Origin: Caldilineaceae bacterium bin5
GTDB taxonomy: Bacteria > Chloroflexota > Anaerolineae > Caldilineales > Caldilineaceae
Reading direction: 5' to 3'
Length of the DNA stretch: 64,000 bases
NCBI GenBank assembly: GCA_002238445.1
Contig: MPML01000003.1
Location: forward strand, 62,001 to 126,000
In this document: piece by piece, positions 36,140 to 45,206 of the stretch
Numbering within the stretch: position 1 is the first letter of the stretch
Layout of the letters: every line of letters begins with the position of its first letter
Position numbers and translations under genes: made by a program
Notes under the pieces: model-generated
The model's database searches: none
What the model was told of the DNA's origin: nothing
What the model saw: only the letters and a program-made list of their open reading frames with translations

Positions 36140-36859
36140 ATGGCGAACAACCGTCGACACTTTATCATCGCCTCCGTGTTGATAGTGATCAGTACCGTGC
36201 TCGTTTACTGGATACTGGACAGCGTCCTTCTCAAACCAGCAGCGGCAGTCGTCGAGGCCGGTCCTATCGACGAAATGTTCGACCAACACATCTGGCTGAT
36301 CGCATTTCTCTTCGCCCTCGTTGCTGTCTTTATGTGCTATGCCCTGATTGTCTTCCGCGCCCGCGGCGATGAAGGCGACGGCGAGCACATTCACGGCAAT
36401 GGCACCCTCGAAATCGTATGGACCGTCGTGCCCTGCTTCGTTGTCGTCTATTTCGCCTGGTACGCCACCACCATGTTGATCGACCTGACCAGGCCAAACC
36501 CCAACGAATACGTTGTCGTCGCAGAAGGACGGCAATGGAGTTGGCTCTTCACCTATCCCGAATCCGGCGCCGTCACGCCTGAGCTGGTCCTGCCTGTTGA
36601 CACGCCCGTGCGCGTGGACCTCACCTCGGATGATGTCTTGCATAACTTCTGGGTGCCGGAGTTTCGGGTCAAGCAGGATACCGTTCCCGGCAAGATCACA
36701 AACGTGCGCTTCACCCCTAATGTAATAGGGGAATATGTGCTGCGCTGCGCCGAGCTTTGCGGTACAAACCACAGCGGTATGCTGGCCACCGTGCGGGTTG
36801 TATCCGCCGAAGAATTCAAGCTCTGGCAATCCGAGCAACTTGCCCAACTCCAGCAGTGA
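36140..36859 (+). CDS. coxB: Cytochrome c oxidase subunit II
   Basis: Carries the binuclear CuA centre that accepts electrons from cytochrome c. The 239-residue protein has hydrophobic segments at about 8-28, 48-72 and 93-115, then a cupredoxin domain. All CuA ligands are present: His168 (VLHNFW), Cys203, Glu205, Cys207, His211 and Met214 in CAELCGTNHSGM. There is no fused cytochrome c domain. GAGG precedes ATG 36140; the frame starts 13 codons earlier but lacks a ribosome binding site there. It is the first gene of the oxidase cluster. Confidence 0.95.
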   Translation: MANNRRHFIIASVLIVISTVLVYWILDSVLLKPAAAVVEAGPIDEMFDQHIWLIAFLFALVAVFMCYALIVFRARGDEGDGEHIHGNGTLEIVWTVVPCFVVVYFAWYATTMLIDLTRPNPNEYVVVAEGRQWSWLFTYPESGAVTPELVLPVDTPVRVDLTSDDVLHNFWVPEFRVKQDTVPGKITNVRFTPNVIGEYVLRCAELCGTNHSGMLATVRVVSAEEFKLWQSEQLAQLQQ

Positions 36860-36944
36860 GCTGCCTCCAGGAGAAGAGTCTCGGTAATGCTTTTCCCGCT
36901 TGTTTGCACTTGTCAGGCCTGATTTTCTTGGCAGGAGATTCTCT

Positions 36945-38828
36945 ATGTCGCTTTTCACTCTAGGACTCGCACGCGGCCTTTTTGGCCAGGTTCTGGGCAT
37001 GGTCGTCGGTATGTTGTTGACCTGCGGCGTGCGCATACTGCTGGGCTGGGAAGCCTGGGCCGCCGAACCAGCCTGGACTGTCGGCTCCGTCTGCAGTATC
37101 ATCGGCTTCCTCCTCGCCGTCGGCGCGCTGGATGATTGGCTGCAGTGGACCAAAGGCGTGGCAACGCCTATCCACCACGGCCCGCCAGTGGACAAGCCGG
37201 CCTGGACCCGCTATTTCAGTGTTGACTACAACCACAAAGTCATCGGTGTGCAATATACCGTCTGGGGCATCCTGCTCCTGATGGTAGGCGGCACCGTCGC
37301 CATGATCTTCCGCACCGAGTTGGCGCGCAGCGGTCTGCAGTTCCTCGGCCTCGATCTCTATAACAGTTTCATCGGCATGCACGGGATGATCATGATCTTC
37401 GCGATCCTCCTCGGCGTTGGCGGCATGGCCAACTACCTCGTCCCGCTCATGATCGGCGCCGAGGATATGGCCTTCCCCCGCCTCAACGCGCTCGGATTCT
37501 GGTTCAACGTGCCTGGCAGTGTTCTACTGCTGGTGAGCATCTTCATAGGCGGCTGGGATGCCGGCTGGACCGCCTATCCGCCGCTTAGCGCACGCGGCCC
37601 TATCGGCTACCAGCTTTTTTTCCTGGGCGTCTTTGCCATCGGCCTTTCCTCCATCGTCGGTTCGCTCAACCTGCTGGTTACGCTCCTGCGTATGCGGCCG
37701 GCAGGCATGAGCCTCTTCCGCATGCCAATCTTCTGTTGGGCGGTCTTTGCCACCAGCCTGATTCAGCTCACCGCCACCCAGCTTATCGGCACAAGCTTCC
37801 TTATGGTGTCCGTTCAGCGGGCCCTGGGAATGGGCTTCTTTGACCCCCGCGGCATTTTGGGCGAAGTCAGCCCCATGGTCGGCGGCGGCGACCCGGTCCT
37901 CTTCCAGCACCTGTTCTGGTTCTACAGTCACCCGGCCGTCTATATCTTCGTCCTGCCGGGTCTGGGCATCGTCAGTGAACTGCTGCCGGTCTTCTCCCGC
38001 AAGCCACTGTTCGGATACAAGTGGATCGCCCTTTCCAGTATGGCGATTGCCATTGTCGGCTTTATCGTCTGGGGCCACCACATGTTCGTGTCCGGCTACA
38101 ACGACATTCTTCGCATACCCTTCATGTATGCGACTTTGCTTGTAGCGATTCCCACCGGTGTTAAATTCTTCAGCTGGCTCGGAACCATGTGGGGCGGGAA
38201 AATCCATTTCGATACGCCGATGCTCTTCGTCCTCGGCGCCATCAGTGTCTTCCTGATCGGCGGTCTGACCGGACCAATTCTGGCAACCGTGCCCACCGAC
38301 CTCCCGTTGCACGACTCCTACTTTGTGGTCGGCCATTTTCACGCCACCATGTTCGGCGGCTTTGTCTTCCCGTTCTTCGCCGCCCTCTACTATTGGTTCC
38401 CCAAAGTTACCGGGCGCATGTACAACGAAACGCTCGGCAAGATCCACTTCTATATTATGACACCTGCATTCTGGGTGCAGACTTTAGGACAGATGGGCGT
38501 GGGCGTGATGGGTATGCGCCGCCGCATCGCCGACTATGACCCAACCTTGGGCCAGGGTCAGATCGAAAACTGGCAACTGGCTGTAACCATTGCCGGCTTC
38601 GCCATCGCCTTCGGTGTAATGCTGATGCTGTGGAACTTCTTCCAGAACGCGGAAGTGGGCGTAGCCGCCGGCGACAACCCCTGGCGCTCCCGTTCCCCCG
38701 AGTGGCAGATTCCTTCGCCGATTCCGGAACACAGCTTCCCTGCTCCCTTGCACGTCGTAGGCGAACCCTACGACTACGGCCTCGCTGACTCCGGCTACGT
38801 GACAACCGCCTCGCCGGGCGACGACTAG
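36945..38828 (+). CDS. coxA: Cytochrome c oxidase subunit I, A2 type
   Basis: Catalytic haem-copper subunit, 627 residues with an N-terminal extension of about two helices before the conserved core. The helix VI motif reads FYSHPAVY (about 325-333): Glu of the A1 type is replaced and Tyr-Ser precedes, the hallmark of A2-type oxidases. His-Tyr of the cross-linked pair, the CuB histidines (WGHH), the K-channel Lys in TGVKFF and the D-channel entry Asp in AEDMAFPRLN are all present, so proton pumping is expected. AGGAG stands seven bases before ATG 36945. Confidence 0.95.
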   Translation: MSLFTLGLARGLFGQVLGMVVGMLLTCGVRILLGWEAWAAEPAWTVGSVCSIIGFLLAVGALDDWLQWTKGVATPIHHGPPVDKPAWTRYFSVDYNHKVIGVQYTVWGILLLMVGGTVAMIFRTELARSGLQFLGLDLYNSFIGMHGMIMIFAILLGVGGMANYLVPLMIGAEDMAFPRLNALGFWFNVPGSVLLLVSIFIGGWDAGWTAYPPLSARGPIGYQLFFLGVFAIGLSSIVGSLNLLVTLLRMRPAGMSLFRMPIFCWAVFATSLIQLTATQLIGTSFLMVSVQRALGMGFFDPRGILGEVSPMVGGGDPVLFQHLFWFYSHPAVYIFVLPGLGIVSELLPVFSRKPLFGYKWIALSSMAIAIVGFIVWGHHMFVSGYNDILRIPFMYATLLVAIPTGVKFFSWLGTMWGGKIHFDTPMLFVLGAISVFLIGGLTGPILATVPTDLPLHDSYFVVGHFHATMFGGFVFPFFAALYYWFPKVTGRMYNETLGKIHFYIMTPAFWVQTLGQMGVGVMGMRRRIADYDPTLGQGQIENWQLAVTIAGFAIAFGVMLMLWNFFQNAEVGVAAGDNPWRSRSPEWQIPSPIPEHSFPAPLHVVGEPYDYGLADSGYVTTASPGDD

Positions 38829-38892
38829 CCGGAAGGAAATCAAATCTGCATAGGGCATACCTTGGCGATTCAGCATCGAGAAGAGAGTTCAA

Positions 38893-39114
38893 ATGAGTGA
38901 ACAAAGTCACACCAAACGCAAAACAGCCATATACCGCGAAGGAATCATCGTCGGCGTCACGCTGGCAATTCTGACCCTGGTGGAATATTACGCCGCAATC
39001 ACACCTCCATTCGACTCCTTCGCCGTCTTGATGATACTTGCCCTGTTGAAGGCCATTCTTGTCGTCAACTATTTCATGCACATTCGCAGCGTCTGGTCGG
39101 AGGGTGATCACTGA
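38893..39114 (+). CDS. Cytochrome c oxidase subunit IV-type small protein
   Basis: A 73-residue, two-helix protein with the prokaryotic subunit IV pattern: YREGIIVGVTLAILTLVEYYAA in the first part and LALLKAILVVNYFMHI in the second. It associates with the core oxidase and may help CuB insertion or assembly. The stop overlaps the subunit III start in TGATG, so translation is coupled. Confidence 0.88.
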   Translation: MSEQSHTKRKTAIYREGIIVGVTLAILTLVEYYAAITPPFDSFAVLMILALLKAILVVNYFMHIRSVWSEGDH

Positions 39115-39788
39115 TGACTGTTACCGCAGTTGAACATGGCCACGAGCCCGGCCACGCCGCCGATGATCATCACGACTCTGGCGAAACAGATCTCCCAACC
39201 TACCTGGAAAACACGCGCCGTAACCGGCTGGGAATGTGGCTGTTTTTCGCCTCGGAAGCCTTCCTCTTCCTCGGCCTGTTAGTCACGAGATTCTATCTCT
39301 GGCGCGGCCCCCACGGCGAAATCGTCCGCCCGGAGTTGGACCAGTTCGCCGGCCTGGTCGTCACCGCCGTTCTGCTGCTGAGCAGCTATTTCATGAACCG
39401 CGCCGAAGTCTCGATCGCCAACGGCAAACGCACCGACTTTCAGATCAGTCTTCTCTTAACCGCCTTCCTCGGCACTGCGTTCCTCATCGGCGTCGTCGTC
39501 TGGGAGTGGGGAATGTTCCCCAGTCTGGTCAAAGGGCATCTCAAACCCACTGACGGCGTATTCGGCGCAGTCGTTTTCGGCATGACCGGCATGCACGCAC
39601 TGCACGTCCTCTCCGGCGTTATCCTGATTCTCAACGTCTGGTGGCTGGGGCGCAAAGGCCACTTCTCCGCCGAAAGACATTGGGGCGTTGAAGCCTGTGC
39701 CATCTACTGGCACTATGTAGATCTGGTGTGGATTTTCTTCTATCCCGCCATCTACCTGATTGGTTCAACAATCGACATACCTCACTAG
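39114..39788 (+). CDS. coxC: Cytochrome c oxidase subunit III
   Basis: A 224-residue membrane protein of the oxidase core. After a His-rich hydrophilic N-terminal tail (about 8-22) come five helices with LGMWLFFASEAFLFLGLL, SSYFMNRAE, FGMTGMHALHVLSGV and the final YWHYVDLVWIFFYPAIYL, the standard subunit III signatures of the five-helix bacterial type. It starts inside the TGATG junction with subunit IV. Confidence 0.93.
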   Translation: MTVTAVEHGHEPGHAADDHHDSGETDLPTYLENTRRNRLGMWLFFASEAFLFLGLLVTRFYLWRGPHGEIVRPELDQFAGLVVTAVLLLSSYFMNRAEVSIANGKRTDFQISLLLTAFLGTAFLIGVVVWEWGMFPSLVKGHLKPTDGVFGAVVFGMTGMHALHVLSGVILILNVWWLGRKGHFSAERHWGVEACAIYWHYVDLVWIFFYPAIYLIGSTIDIPH

Positions 39789-39840
39789 AAGAGGGCATGC
39801 CGCCGCGACATTTGCATAGAATGGTCCATCGCCGTCGCAG

Positions 39841-40776
39841 ATGAATCCGCTAACAAGAGCGCTCCTGCTTTCCTGGGACCTCCGACCAGAGGTCCTGGTG
39901 CCGCTAATACTGCTGGGAGCGCTCCACTTTTTCGGTTGGCTTAGACTGCGGCGCCGCAGCGATGGTCGGTTTGCCAACCGCTGGCGTCTCGCCTCCTACA
40001 CGGGAGGCCTTCTGATTCTTGCGCTTGCGCTCCTCTCTCCGATAGACGTCCTTAGCGGACAGCTATTCTCCATCCACATGGTCCAGCACCTGCTGCTCAT
40101 GATGGTCGCGCCGCCGCTTCTGCTCCTGGCAAACCCGTTCCCAACCTTCCTGTGGGTCCTGCCCACCAACCAGCGCATAGCTGTCGCCGCCGCCATTCGC
40201 CGCCTGACCGCCTGGTTGGCAGGTCAGAACATTATCGGCCAGGCCGTGCGCAAGGCAACGTCGCCGGCCAGTGCCTGGGCTCTCTACGTGTTGATATTCT
40301 TCGCTTGGCACGACGGCAACGCCTACAGCCTCGCCTTGCGATTCCCATCCGTGCATGGGTTGGAGCACTTCACCTTCGTCGGCGCGGCCATGCTTTTCTG
40401 GTGGCATGTAACCGGCGCTGCCCCGCGCATCCACCCAAAACCGGCCCAATGGATGCGGGTCGGGTATGTGCTGGCCATGATTCCGCCAAACCTGCTGCTG
40501 GGCGTGACCCTCTCCTTCGCCGAAACGCCGATCTATCCCTATTACCAGTCCGTGCCACGTCTTTACGGACTCACTGTCATGGATGATCAGGTCTGGGGCG
40601 GACTCATCATGTGGATACCCGGAAGCATGATGTACGTCATCGCCGCGCTGGCCCTGCTGGCCCGTCTGCTGGTGACCGCCGAACACAAGGGCCGTGTAAG
40701 AAAGCCGCATCCACCTGTATTGGGGATGGCGCAGCCGGCCAACCGCGCCGGCCCGACTGCCGTGGCCTGTGGCTAA
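39841..40776 (+). CDS. ctaG: Cytochrome c oxidase assembly factor CtaG (caa3 type)
   Basis: A 311-residue polytopic protein with about seven helices and the caa3_CtaG pattern: LSPIDVLSGQLFSIHMVQHLLLMMVAPPLLLL, split over two segments, AWHDGNAYSLAL, HGLEHFTFVGAAMLFWWHV and a final helix before a basic tail. Conserved His residues likely bind copper for delivery to the oxidase. It follows subunit III by 52 bases in the same direction. Confidence 0.9.
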   Translation: MNPLTRALLLSWDLRPEVLVPLILLGALHFFGWLRLRRRSDGRFANRWRLASYTGGLLILALALLSPIDVLSGQLFSIHMVQHLLLMMVAPPLLLLANPFPTFLWVLPTNQRIAVAAAIRRLTAWLAGQNIIGQAVRKATSPASAWALYVLIFFAWHDGNAYSLALRFPSVHGLEHFTFVGAAMLFWWHVTGAAPRIHPKPAQWMRVGYVLAMIPPNLLLGVTLSFAETPIYPYYQSVPRLYGLTVMDDQVWGGLIMWIPGSMMYVIAALALLARLLVTAEHKGRVRKPHPPVLGMAQPANRAGPTAVACG

Positions 40777-40862
40777 GGCTCGGTGACCTGCCTCGCACCG
40801 TCGCAGGTAATTCCCGCGGAACGCAATCGCAGGACAGAAGCCTGCGATTCCAGGAATTAGAA

Positions 40863-41537
40863 ATGCGCAAGTCACAAGTAATACTTTTCCCGATATTAAG
40901 TCTGCTGCTCCTGCTTACAGTCGCGCTGTTGCCGGCGACGCTGCAGGCTCACGGTGGTGTAGGCAACCAGCATCTGAACAACGTTCCGTCCGGCCCCTAC
41001 CGTGTATACGTCTGGTCAGACCCCGAGCCGCCCCTGGTCGGCGAATACCACGTGACAATCGCTCTGACCGAAAACGTCGAAGGTGACACCACCGGTCTTG
41101 CAGGCGGCCCCGTCCTTGATGCCTACGTGATCGTCGAGCTAATACATCTCGAGAGCGGTTCGACCTATAGCGCCCAGGCAACGCACGATGACGCCCTCAA
41201 TAAGCTCTTCTACGAGGCCTCCTTTGAACCGGGCAAACAGGGAAACTGGTCCGTGCAAGTGCGAATTGCGCCGCCCGGCTGTGAAACAGGAGAAGTCAGT
41301 GGCAACCAACAGAGCGGCGCCTCGGCCTTAGCCTGCGACCCTGCTCAGGTTGTGGGCTTTGAAGATGAAATACTGCCCAAAGCCTTCCCGTGGCGTGCAG
41401 TTCTCGGCGGTCTCTTGTCGGTCTTGCTCCTGATAGGCGCGGCCCTGCTATATTGGTTTACACAGCCGGCCGCCGCGCGCAAAGAGCCTGCTCACACCAA
41501 GAAACGCGATCCCGCGCCGGCCGGAGGCCGCTCCTGA
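40863..41537 (+). CDS. Secreted YtkA/FixH-like protein with C-terminal anchor
   Basis: A 224-residue protein with a signal peptide (about 1-29, ending LQA before HGG), an outside domain and a C-terminal membrane helix (about 178-200) with a basic cytoplasmic tail. The outside domain begins GPYRVYVWSDPEPPLVGEYHV and later has GGPVLDAYVIVE, the beta-sandwich pattern of YtkA- and FixH-like proteins found with copper oxidases. Two Cys lie near positions 138 and 158. The position between ctaG and surf1 supports an assembly or copper-handling role, by inference. Its stop overlaps surf1 in TGATG. Confidence 0.7.
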   Translation: MRKSQVILFPILSLLLLLTVALLPATLQAHGGVGNQHLNNVPSGPYRVYVWSDPEPPLVGEYHVTIALTENVEGDTTGLAGGPVLDAYVIVELIHLESGSTYSAQATHDDALNKLFYEASFEPGKQGNWSVQVRIAPPGCETGEVSGNQQSGASALACDPAQVVGFEDEILPKAFPWRAVLGGLLSVLLLIGAALLYWFTQPAAARKEPAHTKKRDPAPAGGRS

Positions 41538-42415
41538 TGGCCGGTTCGCCCCAGACCCGGTTGGAGCAACGCCGCATCCACCAGGAATTCCAACAACCCG
41601 CCAAGAACGAGAAACGAAGAGCCCTGTCAGCCAGGGAGGTCGGGTCGACACTGGCGCTCCTGTTCAGCCGCCGCTGGTGGTGGAAGACCATCATTGTGCT
41701 GCTGGCCATGTCCATTATGGCCGCGCTCGGTTTCTGGCAACTGGACCGCCTGGAACAAAGAAGAGCGTTCAATCAACAGCGCAGCGTCGCCCTCGCCGCG
41801 CCCCCCTTGGAACTGACGGGCGCGCCCTTGCCCCCCGGAGACATACGTGACCGTCATGCACTGGCGAATGGCGAGTTTGATTACGCCCGCCAGGTCGCGA
41901 TCCGAAATCAAAACCACCAGGGCCAGCCCGGCTTCCATCTTGTCACGCCGCTCCGCATCTCTGGGTCTGAAATGGCAGTACTGGTAAATCGAGGTTGGAT
42001 TCCCGTGGCCGAAGCCAATCCGTCCACTTGGCGCAATTTAGACGAGCATGGAAGCGGGCCCCAAGCGGGTATCCTGCAACCGACGCGCCGCCGTCCGGAC
42101 GGAACCGTGTCCGAGATTCCGCAGGATACCGTTACCGGCTGGTACCGTCTCGACATTGAAGCCATCGGTCAAACGCTGCCCTATCAACTGATGCCTGTTG
42201 TCTTGCAGTTGGGGCCAGCAAACGACAACGCCCTGAACTCGCGCCGCTCCCAAGGGCAATCCTACTCGCCAGGCCTGCCCCTTCGCCTGGAGCAGGATGT
42301 AACGCTTGATGAAGGCAACCATTTCAGTTACGCGCTCCAGTGGTTCGGTTTCGCCATCACCGCCGCCGTCGTCTATGTCTCTGTCGCCCGCCGTTCAGAA
42401 ACCCGGCCCCAGTAG
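41537..42415 (+). CDS. SURF1 family cytochrome oxidase biogenesis protein
   Basis: Membrane assembly factor thought to bring haem a to subunit I. The 292-residue protein has a long cytoplasmic N-terminal part (about 1-50), a first helix leading into ALGFWQLDRLEQR, the conserved VLVNRGWIP and a C-terminal helix within FSYALQWFGFAITAAVVY. These are the classic SURF1 landmarks. It ends the oxidase cluster. Confidence 0.92.
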   Translation: MAGSPQTRLEQRRIHQEFQQPAKNEKRRALSAREVGSTLALLFSRRWWWKTIIVLLAMSIMAALGFWQLDRLEQRRAFNQQRSVALAAPPLELTGAPLPPGDIRDRHALANGEFDYARQVAIRNQNHQGQPGFHLVTPLRISGSEMAVLVNRGWIPVAEANPSTWRNLDEHGSGPQAGILQPTRRRPDGTVSEIPQDTVTGWYRLDIEAIGQTLPYQLMPVVLQLGPANDNALNSRRSQGQSYSPGLPLRLEQDVTLDEGNHFSYALQWFGFAITAAVVYVSVARRSETRPQ

Positions 42416-42548
42416 AGGCTGTGACATTCAACCCCGCGTGGACACGACGGAATCCGCGAAGACAGAAATGCTGGCAATTTCAGGAGAATCCCATGCATGT
42501 CCATGCTGATTCCCGAACTTTCATCCCAATAAAACCGGACGGTGTTTG

Positions 42549-43766
42549 GTGACCAGCAACCGCAAACTTGTCGCCGCCGCCATTATTTCCGCCTCGCTGG
42601 CTGTGATGCTCAGCTCGGGCATCCGATCCAGTTTCGGCCTGTTTCTCGCGCCCATTACAGAAACGCTTGGAACCGGCCGCGAAAACCTGAGCATTGCCAT
42701 CGCCATCAACAATATTGTTTTTGGCCTGCCCCTTATTGGCCTCCTCTCAGACCGTTTTGGGCCGCGGCGAGTAATGATCGCAGGTGCAATTTTCTACGCG
42801 GCTGGCCTCGTTATGGTTGCCCTCGTGAAAACGACACTTGGGCTGATGTTGTCACTCGGCCTCCTCGTGGGAATCGCCTTGAGCGCCACCCACTTCGTCA
42901 TCGTATTGGGGGCGGTCGCGCAGTTGGTCTCGGAGGATCAGCGCAGCCGTGTCTTCGGCATCATCACCGCAATGAGCTCTGCCGGTATGTTCGTGGTTCC
43001 CCCGCTTGCCCAACTCCTCGTTTCCAATCTGGGCTGGCAGGGCGCACTCTACGCACTGGCCGCAGTCGCCGCAGTGGTGGCGCTGATGGCATTCGGTCTG
43101 CCCTCGCGGCCGGGTACACAGGTGCATGGTGTGCAGCAGCCGCACCTGGACGAGCCCTTCCGTGAAGTGATAGAACGGGCCGCACGCCATCGGGGCTACC
43201 TGCTTCTGACCACCGGGTTTTTCGTGTGCGGGTTTCATGTCGCCTTTATTGGCACGCATCTTCCCGCTTTTCTGGGCGACAATGGACTGCCCGAATTTGT
43301 TGCCGCTGGCGCATTGGCCCTGATCGGCGCCTTCAACATTCTTGGTTCGGTCACCTTTGGCTGGCTCGGTGACAGGTTCTCCCGCAAATACATGTTGAGC
43401 ATTATCTATCTGGGCCGGGCGCTGGTTATCCTGCTCTTTCTGCTGGCGCCCGTCACCCGTACATCCGCCCTGGTTTTCGGTGGTTCGATCGGCTTACTCT
43501 GGCTGGCCACCGTACCGCTCACCAGCGGAATCGTTGCCAAAATCTTTGGAACGCGCTATCTATCTACGCTCTATGGAATCGTCTTCTTCAGCCATCAAAT
43601 CGGAGCATTCTTAGGGGTATGGCTGGGAGGACGCTTCTATGATACTCTCGGCACGTACACGCCCGTCTGGATTGCCGGCATTGCACTGGGCGTCTTTGCC
43701 GCGCTCGTCCACCTGCCAATTCATGAACGCACTGAACTGTCCTCAGCCGCCGCGGCCGCAGATTGA
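42549..43766 (+). CDS. MFS transporter (monocarboxylate-porter-like)
   Basis: A 405-residue transporter with 12 predicted helices and a hydrophilic loop near residues 190-220. GLLSDRFGPRRVM after the second helix is the family's A motif, and GWLGDRFSRKYML repeats it in the second half. It resembles bacterial transporters related to the monocarboxylate porter group. The start is GTG 42549 (TTG 42546 is possible). It stands alone between the oxidase cluster and the hydrolases; substrate unknown. Confidence 0.82.
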   Translation: MTSNRKLVAAAIISASLAVMLSSGIRSSFGLFLAPITETLGTGRENLSIAIAINNIVFGLPLIGLLSDRFGPRRVMIAGAIFYAAGLVMVALVKTTLGLMLSLGLLVGIALSATHFVIVLGAVAQLVSEDQRSRVFGIITAMSSAGMFVVPPLAQLLVSNLGWQGALYALAAVAAVVALMAFGLPSRPGTQVHGVQQPHLDEPFREVIERAARHRGYLLLTTGFFVCGFHVAFIGTHLPAFLGDNGLPEFVAAGALALIGAFNILGSVTFGWLGDRFSRKYMLSIIYLGRALVILLFLLAPVTRTSALVFGGSIGLLWLATVPLTSGIVAKIFGTRYLSTLYGIVFFSHQIGAFLGVWLGGRFYDTLGTYTPVWIAGIALGVFAALVHLPIHERTELSSAAAAAD

Positions 43767-43851
43767 TCCACCACGGTGCGCCGCTGAATCCATCTGAGCC
43801 GGCGCCGATACGCTCGCTCTTTCAATTCTTAACCGGAGATAAGGAATTCAA

Positions 43852-45120
43852 ATGACAACCGTGCGACCGCAACGAGCCGGGCTCTCGGTTCAGCGCCTTT
43901 CCCGCGTCGACAAGCTGCTGGAGCGCTACGTGGAAGGCGGTCACCTGGCCGGGGCCCTGGGTCTCATCTATCGCAATGGCGAAGTCGCCTATAACAGCGC
44001 CATCGGCCGGCGGGACCTCGAGACCGGTCAGCCCATGACCGAGGATACCATCTTCCGCATCTACTCCATGACCAAGCCCATCACAGCCGTGGCCGCCCTC
44101 ATGTTGTTCGAAGATGGCCATTTCCTTCTGGATGACCCGCTGGCAATATATCTGCCGGAGTTTGAGGACGTACAAGTCTGCACTGGCGACCTCGAAAACC
44201 TCGTGCCGCCGGATCGCCCCCCTACGGTCAAAGACCTCTTCATGCACACCGCCGGGTTGAGCTATGGCTGGGGCGAGGATTCTCCTGTCGAAAAGCTGTA
44301 TCGCCAGAACGTTGGCAACCGCGAACGCTCAACTCTTGAGACCTTTGTCCCGAAGCTGGCAGCTCTGCCTCTACTCTATCACCCAGGCACACGCTGGCTC
44401 TACAGTCTTGCAACCGATGTGCTCGGTCGCGTAGTCGAGGTGCTCTCCGGAAAGACGCTCGACGTTTTCTTCCAGCAGGAGATATTCAAACCGTTGGCAA
44501 TGAATGACACAGCGTTCCACGTTCATGCCGATTCCCTTGATCGATTCGCCGCCTGCTACTGTCCACCCGGGGGCTTCAACTTCGGCAGCGACCTTGCCAA
44601 AAGAGCGAACACGAGACCAGGCCATGGTGATAACCAAAAGAAGCCAGTCCAGCCGCCAATCGACCTATATGATGCTCCACATAACAGTCGCTATACCAAG
44701 CCGCCTGTTTTCCTCTCCGGCGGCGGCGGACTCGTCTCAACGCTTGGCGACTACCTGCGATTCACCCAGATGCTGCTAAACGATGGCATTCTCGACGGTA
44801 ACCGCCTGCTCGGTCGCAAAACGATTGAGCTGATGCGCGCTAACCATCTGCCGGCCGATCTGGTTCCGATCACATTCGGTGATGATGCCCGTTCCGGCCA
44901 CGGTTTTGGACTGGGGATGAGCGCTCTGGTGGATGTGCCGGCCTCCAGCGCCCCAGCCACTGCAGGCATTTACGGTTGGGGCGGCCTGGCCACGACTCGA
45001 TTCTGGATTGACCCGGCGGAAGACATGGTGGGCCTGTTCATGACGCAGTTTATCCCCTCCGACTACTACCCGATCGAGCGCCAGTTTCAATTAGCTGCCT
45101 ATCAGGCCCTAGTCGATTGA
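43852..45120 (+). CDS. Serine hydrolase of the beta-lactamase/esterase family, copy 1
   Basis: First of three tandem paralogues, each exactly 422 residues. The class C beta-lactamase/DD-peptidase/esterase fold is shown by SMTK (nucleophile Ser and Lys) near residue 72, the Tyr in WLYSLATDVLGR, and YGWGG in the C-terminal part. There is no signal peptide, so it is cytoplasmic and more likely an esterase than a resistance enzyme. AAGGA stands seven bases before ATG. The first 110 codons are almost identical to copy 2, while the active-site Tyr region matches copy 3 better. Confidence 0.88.
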   Translation: MTTVRPQRAGLSVQRLSRVDKLLERYVEGGHLAGALGLIYRNGEVAYNSAIGRRDLETGQPMTEDTIFRIYSMTKPITAVAALMLFEDGHFLLDDPLAIYLPEFEDVQVCTGDLENLVPPDRPPTVKDLFMHTAGLSYGWGEDSPVEKLYRQNVGNRERSTLETFVPKLAALPLLYHPGTRWLYSLATDVLGRVVEVLSGKTLDVFFQQEIFKPLAMNDTAFHVHADSLDRFAACYCPPGGFNFGSDLAKRANTRPGHGDNQKKPVQPPIDLYDAPHNSRYTKPPVFLSGGGGLVSTLGDYLRFTQMLLNDGILDGNRLLGRKTIELMRANHLPADLVPITFGDDARSGHGFGLGMSALVDVPASSAPATAGIYGWGGLATTRFWIDPAEDMVGLFMTQFIPSDYYPIERQFQLAAYQALVD

Positions 45121-45206
45121 ACCAAAACAAATCACAACACATCCAACCGCGAACAGGACGTGCAAAGTTCGCCCATGCAGTACGCATAACGAAACAAGGA
45201 CCTCTT

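Noticed and set aside
37524-38447. 307-codon minus-strand frame
   Set aside because: Hydrophilic antisense shadow of coxA, whose motifs are complete.
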